From UBA1366 sp047602575 (GTDB lineage: Bacteria; Bacillota; Clostridia; Oscillospirales; Ruminococcaceae): 64,000 bases of DNA. The notes beneath the pieces are model-generated. The model was given only the letters and a program-made list of their open reading frames with translations. It had not been told where the DNA came from and did no database searches. The DNA is taken from contig JASGGY010000002.1 in NCBI GenBank assembly GCA_047602575.1, positions 124,001 through 188,000 on the forward strand. The letters run 5' to 3'. Position 1 is the stretch's first letter, and each line of letters starts with the position of its first letter. Shown here piece after piece: positions 26,488 to 34,385 of the stretch. Both the position numbers and the translations under genes were made by a program.

Positions 26488-26549
26488 AACAACGGGTTTC
26501 CAAAGGGTACTTGTACCCTTTGGCGGGGTGCAGGGGCGGCGCCCCTGCT
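26488..26549 (-). repeat. Dispersed hairpin repeat, copy 2 (inverted, diverged)
   Basis: Read on the minus strand it gives a GGGGCGCCGCCCC hairpin, then CCAAAGGGTAC-AAG-TACCCTTTGG and AAACCCGTTGTT, the same order as copy 1 with different stem bases. Stem bases change in compensating pairs compared with copies 1 and 3, which suggests that structure is what is conserved. Confidence 0.75.
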
Positions 26550-26563
26550 AAGCGTTGATCAAA

Positions 26564-27772
26564 CTACCTCTGGCGGGAGAAATTGCGGCGGGGGCGTTGG
26601 GTGGGTTTGGCTTTGGGGGTGAGGGTGGTGTTGAGGAGGGGGTAGGGGTTTTCGCGCACCTCGGGGAGGACTTTGCCGATGCGTTTCTGGATGGCGTTGA
26701 GGAGGGGCAGCTCGTCATAGTCGCAGAAAGCGATTGCCTGACCGCCCAGTCCGGCTCTGCCGGTGCGCCCGACGCGATGGATGTAGGTTTCGGGGACTTC
26801 GGGGAGGTTGTAATTCACGACGTGGGAAAGCTCTTGAATATCCAGACCGCGCGCGGCGATGTCGGTCGCCACGAGGATGCGGATTTTACGGTGCTTGAAC
26901 GCATCGAGCGCCCACTCGCGGTTTGTCTGGGACTTGTTGCCGTGAATCGCCGCCGCGGTCAGCCCGCCGCGCGCAAGCTCCTTGACCACCTTGTCCGCAC
27001 CGTGCTTGGTGCGCGTGAATACAATGACCGAGTCGTAGTCCGTTTTGCCGAGCAGGTGCGCGAGCAGAGCGGTTTTGTTTTCTTTGTCAACAAAATAAAC
27101 GGACTGCTCGATGATGTCGAGCGGTGTGAATTTCGGCTTGATCTCAATTTTCACCGGCTTGTTCAGAATCGCGTGCGCAAGGCTCTCGATTTCAATCGGC
27201 ATGGTCGCGGAGAAAAGCATCGTCTGGCGCTGCTTCGGAAGATGTGTGATGATGCGCTTGACCTCGTGAATCATGCCCATGTCAAGCATATGATCGGCTT
27301 CGTCCAGAACAAAATGATCTACGTTCTGCAGGCTGATAAAGCCCTGCCCGATTAAATCGAGCAAGCGTCCCGGCGTCGCCACGAGAATGTCAACACCGTT
27401 TCTCAGCACGTTTGTCTGCGGGGTCTGCCCAACACCGCCGAAAATCACCAGCGTACGCAGCGATAAATGCGCGCTGTAGGCGACAAAGCAGTTGCCGATC
27501 TGGGTGGCAAGCTCGCGCGTGGGCGCGACAATCAGCGCGCGGATCTGCCGCTTGCCGCGCGGTGCGGCTGCGACGCGCTGGGAGAGATGCTGAATGATCG
27601 GGATGGCGAATGCCGCGGTCTTGCCTGTTCCCGTCTGGGCGCAGCCGAGTAAATCCGCACCCTCCAGCAGCAAGGGGATCGCTTTCGCTTGAATCGGTGT
27701 GGGTTCGGCATAGCCTTGATTTTCAAGCGCGGTACGGATGGGTTGAATGATGTTCAGTTCTTGAAATAACAT
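26564..27772 (-). CDS. DEAD-box ATP-dependent RNA helicase (RhlE/CsdA-like)
   Basis: The 402-residue protein has the full helicase core: Q motif EPTPIQAKAIP, Walker A AQTGTGKT (about residue 45), PTREL, GG and TPGR, DEAD, SAT, then in domain 2 FTRTKHGAD, TDIAARGLDI and HRVGRTGR. A short basic tail (TPKAKPTQRPRRNFSRQR) replaces any RNA-binding C-terminal domain, as in RhlE-type enzymes. AAAGGAG lies 7 bases before the start. It probably remodels rRNA or mRNA structures, for example in ribosome assembly or at low temperature. Confidence 0.95.
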   Translation of the reverse strand: MLFQELNIIQPIRTALENQGYAEPTPIQAKAIPLLLEGADLLGCAQTGTGKTAAFAIPIIQHLSQRVAAAPRGKRQIRALIVAPTRELATQIGNCFVAYSAHLSLRTLVIFGGVGQTPQTNVLRNGVDILVATPGRLLDLIGQGFISLQNVDHFVLDEADHMLDMGMIHEVKRIITHLPKQRQTMLFSATMPIEIESLAHAILNKPVKIEIKPKFTPLDIIEQSVYFVDKENKTALLAHLLGKTDYDSVIVFTRTKHGADKVVKELARGGLTAAAIHGNKSQTNREWALDAFKHRKIRILVATDIAARGLDIQELSHVVNYNLPEVPETYIHRVGRTGRAGLGGQAIAFCDYDELPLLNAIQKRIGKVLPEVRENPYPLLNTTLTPKAKPTQRPRRNFSRQR

Positions 27773-27813
27773 GAAAAGCTCCTTTGATTTTAGGTTTTGT
27801 GTAAGCGGGGTCG

Positions 27814-28737
27814 CTACAGCAGGGATTGGATGAAAATCACAGCCGGCAGAGTTAAAACAGACAGCAGGGTGGAAAAGGCGAACAGCTCCGCGGCGTAATC
27901 GGCATCCTTGTTGAAAATCACACAGAGCATGATACCGATGGTCGCACTCGGGCAGGCAAACGCGAGAACGGTCGTGACCATGACGGTTTCATCGAGCGCA
28001 ACCGGCAGCAGCGCGAAAATCACCGCGCAGACAAGAGGCAGAACGAGCAGCTTGAGTGTGACAACGAGGTAAACGCGCGGCTTTTTCAAGGCGCGGCGCA
28101 GGTTCGTCTGCGCGATGGTCACGCCCGCAACCAGCATCGCGAGGGGTGCGATCACGGCGCCGATGTCCGTTGCAGCGTCCGTGAGCAGGGGCGGCAGCTT
28201 CACATTCACCAGAAAGCAAAGGATACCTGCGGCTGTCGCAAGCACAGTGGGGTTTGTGACGACTTTCCGCAAGGACATATTCGACTTGTCACCCGTGACG
28301 GTAAAAATGCCGTGCGTCCAGACCAGCAGGTTGAATGACACGTTGAACGCCGTGATGAAAAACACGCCGCGCGCGCCGAACAGCGCGTTCGCGATTGGAA
28401 TGCCCATGAAGCCGCAGTTTGAATACACCGCTGCGAAGCGCTCAACACCCAAGTCCGGCGACTTCCCGCGGATGAGGGCATACGCGCCGAGCATCGTCAC
28501 ACCATAGCCCAGCACGCTGAGGACGAGCGTCTGCCCAAGCCCGGTAAGCAGTGCGGGGGAGTAGTTCTGCTGAAAGGAGATGAAAACCAGCACGGGGTTG
28601 ACGATGTAGAGCACGATGTTCGAAAGGCTTCTGTTGCCCTCGTCGGTGACAAGCTTTGCCTTAAAACAAACGATGCCGATGAGGATGAAAATCAGCATGA
28701 TGCCCACGCGGTAGAGGAGGATGAGGGAGAGATCCAT
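27814..28737 (-). CDS. AEC-family transporter (auxin efflux carrier fold)
   Basis: The 307-residue membrane protein has about ten hydrophobic helices in two five-helix halves, as in the AEC/PIN-like family (PF03547). Recognisable points are NIVLYIVNPVLVFISFQQ in helix 2, the YSNCGFMGIPIANALFG segment, and ACPSATIGIMLCVIFN near the C-terminus. Bacterial members export or exchange organic acids such as malate; the substrate here is unknown. It is separated from the ECF gene upstream by a terminator, and from the helicase by 41 bases, so it may share a transcript with the helicase. Confidence 0.88.
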   Translation of the reverse strand: MDLSLILLYRVGIMLIFILIGIVCFKAKLVTDEGNRSLSNIVLYIVNPVLVFISFQQNYSPALLTGLGQTLVLSVLGYGVTMLGAYALIRGKSPDLGVERFAAVYSNCGFMGIPIANALFGARGVFFITAFNVSFNLLVWTHGIFTVTGDKSNMSLRKVVTNPTVLATAAGILCFLVNVKLPPLLTDAATDIGAVIAPLAMLVAGVTIAQTNLRRALKKPRVYLVVTLKLLVLPLVCAVIFALLPVALDETVMVTTVLAFACPSATIGIMLCVIFNKDADYAAELFAFSTLLSVLTLPAVIFIQSLL

Positions 28738-28771
28738 GAAAGAACTTCACTTTCTGCGTTTCTTCAAAGAA

Positions 28772-28800
28772 AGAATGCGCCGATTGTTTCAGCGCATTCT
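28772..28800 (-). terminator. Terminator of the coaX-ECF operon
   Basis: On the minus strand AGAATGCGC and GCGCATTCT form a perfect 9-bp stem followed by a T-rich tract. Confidence 0.8.
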
Positions 28801-28817
28801 CTTGTTTGTTTTACAAT

Positions 28818-29444
28818 TTAAGCTTGCGTTGCTTTTTTATCGGGAAGCAGGTGCGTAATCGCTTTGGCGATTCCCGCGCCCACCACAAGGCAGACACCCG
28901 CTTCCAGCAAGCCGTTGAAGCCGACAAAGGCAACGGCGAATTTTGCGTAATGATCGATCGGCAGCGTCGCACCCATTGCGTCCGTAAACGCTGTGGTATG
29001 CCAGAAGAACACGTACAGCGACAGCATGAACAGCAGTGTGTTGAGCAGCGCGCCCACGGTTGTTGTGACAAAGAATGAAACAGTTTTTGTCTTGTCTGCG
29101 CGGGAAATTACCTTGAACACAAGCCCTGCGATCGCACCCGCCAGAATGCGCGGGATAAAGCACAGCAGAAGTGTGAACAAGGGATTGAGCCCAAGCAGAA
29201 ATTCGCCGAATGTGCTTGCGCCGAAGCACTGAATGAAGCTCGTTAATCCGAAAACGCCGCCGAGCAGCGCGCCGCCGGCAGGACCGACGAGAATTGCTCC
29301 GATGACGACGGGGAGCATCATGAACGAGATTTCAATCACACCCACATGGAGATACCCCAGTGGTGTGACCGCGAACACGACCATGACGGCTGTGAGAACC
29401 GCGAGCTGTGTGAGTTTCAAGATGCTGATTTTGGTGGTTGCCAT
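28818..29444 (-). CDS. ECF transporter S component, probably pantothenate (PanT-like)
   Basis: This 208-residue protein has about six hydrophobic helices and the N-terminal pattern LTQLAVLTAVMVVFAVTPLG, typical of substrate-binding S subunits of energy-coupling factor transporters. GPAGGALLGGVFGLTSF and NPLFTLLLCFIPRILAG are also characteristic. The gene lies 56 bases downstream of type III pantothenate kinase, so pantothenate is the most likely cargo; this assignment rests on context. The shared ATPase and T subunits are not in this window. AAGGAG precedes the start. Confidence 0.85.
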   Translation of the reverse strand: MATTKISILKLTQLAVLTAVMVVFAVTPLGYLHVGVIEISFMMLPVVIGAILVGPAGGALLGGVFGLTSFIQCFGASTFGEFLLGLNPLFTLLLCFIPRILAGAIAGLVFKVISRADKTKTVSFFVTTTVGALLNTLLFMLSLYVFFWHTTAFTDAMGATLPIDHYAKFAVAFVGFNGLLEAGVCLVVGAGIAKAITHLLPDKKATQA

Positions 29445-29500
29445 AACAATAACTCCTTGCTGCTGTTCCTTTTCATCAGGATACAGCGCGTTTATTTGAG

Positions 29501-30268
29501 TCAGGCGTTTTTCTTGTAAATCAGATACAGTCCGTCCAGCAGCAGGTCGGGGTCGTATGTAACCGCGCGCCGGCAGTAGGGAGCAATGCCCCCCGCGATG
29601 CCGCCGGTGACAACAACCGCCGCGTTTTCGCCCAGAACCTCGCGGTAACGGTCGATCATTCCGTCGATCATCGAAGCCGTTCCCAGCACGATGCCTGTTT
29701 TCATCGAGTCGATCGTGTTCGCGCCGATGATTGCGTTACTGGTCAGCTCCGTGTTGATGTAGGGAAGCTGCGCGGTTGCCGCGGAAAGCGCGTTGAGCGA
29801 TACCCGCACGCCGGGGAAAATCGCGCCGCCGAGAAACGCACCGTTCTTGTCGAGTGCTGAAATGGTCGTCGCCGTGCCCAGATCAAAGATGATGCAGGGC
29901 ATGGGATATTTTTTCAGCGCCGCCACCGCCCCGCAAACCAAGTCGCTGCCCAGAATCGCGGGATCGTCGATGCGGATGTTCAGCCCCGTTTTGATGCCGG
30001 GTCCCACGATTAACACGCGGCAGGATAAAAGCTTTTCCAGCGCGCGCTTCAGCGTGGGGACGAGGGGAGGGACAACCGCTGATATGATCGCCCCGTCAAA
30101 CTGCGCTGGACGCAAACCGTAAAGCCGGATGATGTCCGCGAATTCAATGGCATACTGATCCTCCATTTTAGAGGCTTCGGTTGCCACGCGCGCGGTAAAA
30201 ACCAGCTTGTCGTTTTCGAAAGCGCCCAGAACGATGTTGGTGTTTCCGACATCGACGGTGAAAATCAT
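29501..30268 (-). CDS. coaX: Type III pantothenate kinase
   Basis: The start at 30268 (MIFTVDVGNTNIVLGAFEND) is preceded by GGGGG at 8 bases and gives 255 residues, the family length; upstream alternatives add residues before the ATP-binding motif. CoaX phosphorylates pantothenate in the first step of coenzyme A synthesis. Motifs seen are DVGNTN (ATP and metal binding), the GPGIKTGLNIR segment, DLGTATTISALDKNGAFLGG with the catalytic Asp, and VVTGGIA. It is the first gene of a coaX-ECF operon. Confidence 0.96.
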   Translation of the reverse strand: MIFTVDVGNTNIVLGAFENDKLVFTARVATEASKMEDQYAIEFADIIRLYGLRPAQFDGAIISAVVPPLVPTLKRALEKLLSCRVLIVGPGIKTGLNIRIDDPAILGSDLVCGAVAALKKYPMPCIIFDLGTATTISALDKNGAFLGGAIFPGVRVSLNALSAATAQLPYINTELTSNAIIGANTIDSMKTGIVLGTASMIDGMIDRYREVLGENAAVVVTGGIAGGIAPYCRRAVTYDPDLLLDGLYLIYKKNA

Positions 30269-30329
30269 GGTCATATCCCCCAATACCGGTGTGTGCATCT
30301 GATAGAGCAAACGCCTTGCTCATATGAGT

Positions 30330-30358
30330 AGTATATCGCTTTTGCGCCAATTTTTCAA
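30330..30358 (-). promoter_or_regulatory. Predicted SigA promoter of coaX
   Basis: TTGAAA, 17 bases, TATACT on the minus strand, about 60 bases before the coaX start. Confidence 0.65.
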
Positions 30359-30530
30359 GAGGATTGCATAAAAATTCACACCGGCGCGCGAATTTTCGTA
30401 GCTTTGGATAAAACCTGTAACCCGGCGGGCGGATTTGTAATCACAATGTGATAAATTGTAATTCGTGTGTTGTTGAAATTTTCCTCCGCAAACGGTATGA
30501 TAAAGCTGTCAGTTTCATTTGTTTTTTTCT

Positions 30531-30565
30531 AAAAAGCCGCAGTGCCTCCAAGCTGCGGCTTTTTT
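30531..30565 (-). terminator. Terminator of the dtd-arsC operon
   Basis: AAAAAGCCGCAG and CTGCGGCTTTTT form a perfect 12-bp stem with a 10-base loop and A/T flanks on both sides; it lies 11 bases past the ArsC-like stop. Confidence 0.9.
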
Positions 30566-30575
30566 GCGCCCGGAA

Positions 30576-30917
30576 TCACGTCCAGTTTTTCCAGATGGCG
30601 GGGCAGAAGCCCACCGTCGCCTCCTTGCCATTTCGCACAATCGGCGTGCGGAACAGCTTCGGGGTATCGAGCAGTTTTTCTATTTTCGCCTCGTCGGAAG
30701 CAAGGTATTTTAACAGCAGCGCGTCGGGCGTTTTCGCGTCCGCGTCAATGAGCTTGTCCAGCCCGCCCACGGTGGAAAGCACGCTCGTCAGCTCGCCGCG
30801 GCTCATGCCCTTCGCCGCCATGTCAACGGACTGGAATTTCACACCGCGCTCCATGAACCAGCGCTCGGCTTTTCTGGTATCGAAACATTTCGTTTTTCCG
30901 AAAATCTGTATGTTCAT
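30576..30917 (-). CDS. ArsC/Spx-fold protein
   Basis: This 113-residue thioredoxin-fold protein shows the ArsC-family N-terminus MNIQIFGKTKCFDTRKAERW (single Cys, then Arg/Lys), FQSVDMAAKGMSRGEL and the cis-proline loop LFRTPIVRNG near the C-terminus. The family includes glutaredoxin-dependent arsenate reductases, Spx regulators and many uncharacterised short members (YffB/ArsC-like). With one N-terminal Cys and no arsenic genes nearby, a general redox role is as likely as arsenate reduction. It follows dtd by 12 bases. Confidence 0.85.
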   Translation of the reverse strand: MNIQIFGKTKCFDTRKAERWFMERGVKFQSVDMAAKGMSRGELTSVLSTVGGLDKLIDADAKTPDALLLKYLASDEAKIEKLLDTPKLFRTPIVRNGKEATVGFCPAIWKNWT

Positions 30918-30929
30918 TTTCGCCCTCCG

Positions 30930-31367
30930 CTATTCTAAAATCAGGGTGAAAGGCCCGTCGTTGACCAGTTGCACCCGCATATCCGCGCCGAACACGCCGC
31001 AGGGAACGGCAAGCCCCATTTTCTGCCGCAGCAGCGCGATGAAATGCTCATATAACCGCGCGGCTTCCTTGGGGCTGGCGGCGGCAGTGAAATTCGGGCG
31101 GTTGCCTTTGCGGCAGTCGGCATAGAGCGTGAACTGCGACACAACGAGGATTTCGCCGCCCACATCGCGCAGGGAAAGATTGATTTTGTCGTTTTCGTCG
31201 GAAAAAATCCGCAGCCCGGCGAGCTTGTCCGCCAGCCGCGCGCAGTCGGCTTCGCTGTCGCCCGCCCCCACGCCCAGAAGAACAAGAAAGCCCTTGCCGA
31301 TTTCGCCGGCGACAACGCCGTCTACAGTCACACCGGCGCTTAAAACGCGCTGGAGAACGATTCGCAT
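30930..31367 (-). CDS. dtd: D-aminoacyl-tRNA deacylase
   Basis: The start at 31367 (MRIVLQRVLSAGVTVDG) has AAGGAG 8 bases upstream and gives 145 residues, the normal size; a GTG three codons earlier would be too close to that site. Dtd hydrolyses D-aminoacyl-tRNAs and glycyl-tRNA(Ala), acting as a homodimer. Both active-site motifs are intact: SQFTLYADCRKGNRPNF and VNDGPFTL. It is in one transcript with the ArsC-like gene. Confidence 0.97.
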   Translation of the reverse strand: MRIVLQRVLSAGVTVDGVVAGEIGKGFLVLLGVGAGDSEADCARLADKLAGLRIFSDENDKINLSLRDVGGEILVVSQFTLYADCRKGNRPNFTAAASPKEAARLYEHFIALLRQKMGLAVPCGVFGADMRVQLVNDGPFTLILE

Positions 31368-31420
31368 TGCGCACACTCCTTGATCCGTGAATTTTCTTTA
31401 GCATTATTATAGTATAGCAC

Positions 31421-31449
31421 AATTTCCCGTGCTTGTCACGCAATTTTCC
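31421..31449 (-). promoter_or_regulatory. Predicted promoter of dtd
   Basis: GTGACA, 17 bases, TATACT on the minus strand, about 55 bases before the start codon. Confidence 0.6.
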
Positions 31450-31637
31450 GCTGTTTTATGATTTCGTGAATATGTGACGGATTTCGTTACAGCTTATTAA
31501 AACGTATATATTATCAATGTCATAATTGCGGATAAAAAATCCGGTAAATTCCATTTTATTATGGAAAATAAGCTTTCGAAAACGTTTATTTATGCAGGTT
31601 GTATAGACTAATTCTAATAATTTGGACAAAAAGGATA

Positions 31638-31666
31638 TTGATATTGATTACAAAGCATGTTACAAT
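31638..31666 (+). promoter_or_regulatory. Predicted SigA promoter of the first TAxTG-anchored protein
   Basis: TTGATA, 17 bases, TACAAT. The transcript would have a leader of about 65 bases that includes the hairpin at 31680-31704. Confidence 0.7.
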
Positions 31667-31679
31667 AGCCTTACAGTCT

Positions 31680-31704
31680 ATGTTGAGGAGATATCGCTCA
31701 ACAT
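31680..31704 (+). promoter_or_regulatory. 5'-leader hairpin
   Basis: ATGTTGAG and CTCAACAT form a perfect 8-bp stem with a 9-base loop just downstream of the predicted transcription start. It could stabilise the mRNA 5' end of a highly expressed surface protein; a regulatory role is possible. Confidence 0.45.
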
Positions 31705-31739
31705 GGGATGAAATCCGAAATTTTTAGGAGGAAATGAAA

Positions 31740-33101
31740 ATGAAGTTAAGCAAACTTCTGGCTGCTACATCTGCGGCTGCACTGGCGATCTCGACCATTG
31801 CAACGGTGATGACAGCAACCACAGCATCTGCTGGACAGACCACTTCTGATACGTCAGTCATCGACGCAACCGGAACTGTAAACCTGTACAGCTACGACGA
31901 CGAAACCGATACCTATTCCGGATTCCTTTATGACCTCGGTATTGATGTAACGTCGGTATACTCGTTCTCGTTCGATGTAACCCTCGATGCAACTGAGGCT
32001 GCAAACCAGCCCACATGGATCGGCGGCGGCATCGGAACCAACTCCGAGTCCACTGGCTGGGCATCCACCGAGTGGGGCAGAGTTGACGAAAACGGCGACG
32101 CAACAAAGCCCATCACGCTCGATACCACCAGCACCTCGTCGACTCTGGTTTACCCCAGCGACGGAAATCCGCTGTTCGCAAGCACCGATACATTCTGCCA
32201 GATCTGGATGCAGACATGGGGCGGCACGGTCGTTGTTGACGATTTCGACGTGTTCGATGCAGACGGCAACAGCCTGATTCCCACTACGCTTGATTTGAGC
32301 GCATACCTGATGTTCGCTGATTCAGGTTGGACATACCAGTATTGGCAAGATGGCAATGCATATGACAGAGTAGCAAATACGAATGCACATATCACTGGCG
32401 AAGGACAGTACACAGTAAGCGTTTCGATGAATTCTTTCGATACCGTGAATGACAACGGTACAACGGAGGATACTTCAGATGATACCACTGTCACAACTTC
32501 TCATGCTGTTGGCCTTGCATTTGCGGCAGTCGGCATCAATGACGGTGAAACCAATGTTCCTGTAGGCAAGAAGCTTGTACTGACCATCGACGGCGTAAAT
32601 GTTGACGATGCAGCACAGACTCTGGTTGGCTCACCTTATACATCTTCTGATGACGGTATCGTAACCAGATCGAATCTGTACAATTCTTGGGTATCTTCCA
32701 TCCCGACTGATGACGAGACTGTCAGAACGGTTAACGGCTTCCTTGCAAACGGCGATATCGCTGCGGAAGACATCACACCTACTTCCCTTTCGACTTTTGC
32801 AACTGCCGGCACAGAATGGACGACCATGAGTGTAACCTTTACAGTTTCCCTCATTGACGATCCGTTCTATGTACCGACCGAGTCCACAACCGATCCCACC
32901 GATTCTTCTGAGCCGACCGATGAAACCACAACTTCCACCGGTGATACAGATTCTACCGGTGACACAGATTCGACCGGCGACACCGACTCTACCACGGACG
33001 AAGACGACACTGCAAAGACAGGTGCTACCACCGGTCTTGCACTCCTCGGAATCTCGCTGGCAGCAGCGGCAGTCGTTGCGGCAAAGAAATTCAGCAAGTA
33101 A
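31740..33101 (+). CDS. Secreted surface protein with TAKTG-type C-terminal anchor
   Basis: I chose ATG 31740 because AGGAGG is 8 bases upstream; ATG 31734 is too close. The 453-residue protein starts MKLSKLLAATSAAALAISTI, a signal peptide cut near residue 31. About 40-190 and 195-370 are beta-rich segments with many Thr, Asp and Trp (for example WIGGGIGTNSESTGW and MQTWGGTVVVDDFDVFDAD), suggesting two sandwich domains that may bind carbohydrate. A Thr/Ser/Pro/Asp linker with STGDTD repeats follows (about 380-420). The tail is DDTAKTGATTGLALLG, a hydrophobic helix, then AKKFSK: the layout of a sortase signal but with TAKTG instead of LPxTG. Unrecognised family. Confidence 0.8.
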   Translation: MKLSKLLAATSAAALAISTIATVMTATTASAGQTTSDTSVIDATGTVNLYSYDDETDTYSGFLYDLGIDVTSVYSFSFDVTLDATEAANQPTWIGGGIGTNSESTGWASTEWGRVDENGDATKPITLDTTSTSSTLVYPSDGNPLFASTDTFCQIWMQTWGGTVVVDDFDVFDADGNSLIPTTLDLSAYLMFADSGWTYQYWQDGNAYDRVANTNAHITGEGQYTVSVSMNSFDTVNDNGTTEDTSDDTTVTTSHAVGLAFAAVGINDGETNVPVGKKLVLTIDGVNVDDAAQTLVGSPYTSSDDGIVTRSNLYNSWVSSIPTDDETVRTVNGFLANGDIAAEDITPTSLSTFATAGTEWTTMSVTFTVSLIDDPFYVPTESTTDPTDSSEPTDETTTSTGDTDSTGDTDSTGDTDSTTDEDDTAKTGATTGLALLGISLAAAAVVAAKKFSK

Positions 33102-33135
33102 TTTGCTTAAATTTAAGTAAACACTGACTGCTCTA

Positions 33136-33181
33136 ACAAAGTAAAAAGGGAAGCCTGCAAACGCGGGTTTCCCTTTCTTTG
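33136..33181 (+). terminator. Rho-independent terminator
   Basis: AAAGGGAAGCCTGC and GCGGGTTTCCCTTT form a long stem with a 4-base loop and flanking AACAAAG/CTTTGT pairing. Confidence 0.88.
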
Positions 33182-33292
33182 TGTACGAAGCGTGAGGGAA
33201 TCTAAAACGTTTTCTGACGAAATGCACAAGTTTTGTCGAGAAGATTTGGTAACTTTTTAAGCGTGTTTCACAGAAATTGTTCGGCAAAACAG

Positions 33293-33321
33293 TTGATTTT
33301 TTTGATTCATAGTGGTATAAT
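33293..33321 (+). promoter_or_regulatory. Predicted SigA promoter of the second TAxTG-anchored protein
   Basis: TTGATT, 17 bases, TATAAT, about 90 bases before the start codon. Confidence 0.75.
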
Positions 33322-33409
33322 GAAGTTGTAATTAAGAGCTTAAATCATAAGCTACCGAATTCGCTCGGTAAATTACAAATTTAAGTTTATTTTATTGGAG
33401 GAAAACGAA

Positions 33410-34150
33410 ATGAAAATCAGAAGCTTACTCGCAGTAGCAGCAGCAACCGTCGTTGCAGGCGCAACCGTTGCAATCCCCGCATCAGCAGATTCCACCGCTT
33501 ATCTGCAGACCGTTCAGGCATCTTGGTCTGGTTCGTCCCCGAATGACCTCATTGATAGCGGCGCAGGCGATCTGAACGCTTGGGATTCCGGCAACCAGTG
33601 GAACGGCAACTGGGTTCAGGTTCTTCTAACGAGCGATGACCTTTCCAACACTTCTATTGAGTTCACCATCGACACAAGCGATGCAACTTGGCAGGATGCC
33701 GGCGAAGGCGAAGATGCAATGACCGAGTGGACGGTACTCAGAGTCGGCGATACCAGCGACACCTCTGCTTATCAGCTGTTTGCCGAGGATACAACGCTCG
33801 GTTCCTACACTTACACAATGACCTCTGACATGTTGACCGAAGCACTTGGCAATGACAAGATCAAATGCCCTGCCAATGAAGATGGTACCTATACACTGGG
33901 CTTCAGCATTCAGATTGGTCACCTTGCAAACGCAAAGGTTACCGGCGTTGTGACTTCTGACGTTCTTCCCGCAACAGAAGAAACCACTTCTGATACAGAA
34001 GTGACTTCTGACACGGAAACAACCGGCGACGCTGACACTGACAGCACAACCGCTGAAGACGATACCGCTACCACCGGCGCAACCACCGGCCTTGCATTCC
34101 TCGGTCTGGCAGTTGCAGCTTGCGCAGTCGTAGCAGCAAAGAGAAAGTAA
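33410..34150 (+). CDS. Secreted surface protein with TATTG-type C-terminal anchor
   Basis: The start at 33410 has TTGGAGG 8 bases upstream. The 246-residue protein begins MKIRSLLAVAAATVVAGATV, a signal peptide ending ASADS. A single beta-rich domain (about 25-185) contains WSGSSPNDLIDSGAGDLNAW and NWVQVLLTSDDLSNTSIEFT, consistent with a jelly-roll fold. A Thr/Asp-rich linker (TSDTEVTSDTETTGD) leads to DDTATTGATTGLAFLG, a hydrophobic helix and AAKRK. The tail is nearly the same as in the preceding protein, although the rest differs, so both are probably fixed to the wall or membrane by one route. It has its own promoter and terminator. Family unknown. Confidence 0.8.
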   Translation: MKIRSLLAVAAATVVAGATVAIPASADSTAYLQTVQASWSGSSPNDLIDSGAGDLNAWDSGNQWNGNWVQVLLTSDDLSNTSIEFTIDTSDATWQDAGEGEDAMTEWTVLRVGDTSDTSAYQLFAEDTTLGSYTYTMTSDMLTEALGNDKIKCPANEDGTYTLGFSIQIGHLANAKVTGVVTSDVLPATEETTSDTEVTSDTETTGDADTDSTTAEDDTATTGATTGLAFLGLAVAACAVVAAKRK

Positions 34151-34191
34151 ATTCACTTTCCCTAAAAAATCATTCTGATTAAGCTATTTTT

Positions 34192-34222
34192 AAGAAATCT
34201 CGCTTTCGCGAGGTTTCTTTTT
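34192..34222 (+). terminator. Rho-independent terminator
   Basis: AGAAATCTCGC, TTTC loop, GCGAGGTTTCT stem with a T run, 40 bases after the stop. Confidence 0.92.
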
Positions 34223-34316
34223 GTTATAGATAGTTTGCTGCCAGAAATACGTGATTATGGTGAAATAATTGTGTTAAATTAACAAAAAGATTCAGAAAAA
34301 TTGTGCAAAGAGTGTA

Positions 34317-34345
34317 TTGCATGTTCAATGGGGGAATGTTATAAT
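34317..34345 (+). promoter_or_regulatory. Predicted SigA promoter of the lipoprotein gene
   Basis: TTGCAT, 17 bases, TATAAT, about 40 bases before the start codon. Confidence 0.7.
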
Positions 34346-34385
34346 AGAATTGCAAATTAACTTAATGTTAACTGGAGGAATTATG

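Noticed and set aside
26555..27355. 266-codon plus-strand open frame
   Set aside because: Antisense of the DEAD-box helicase.
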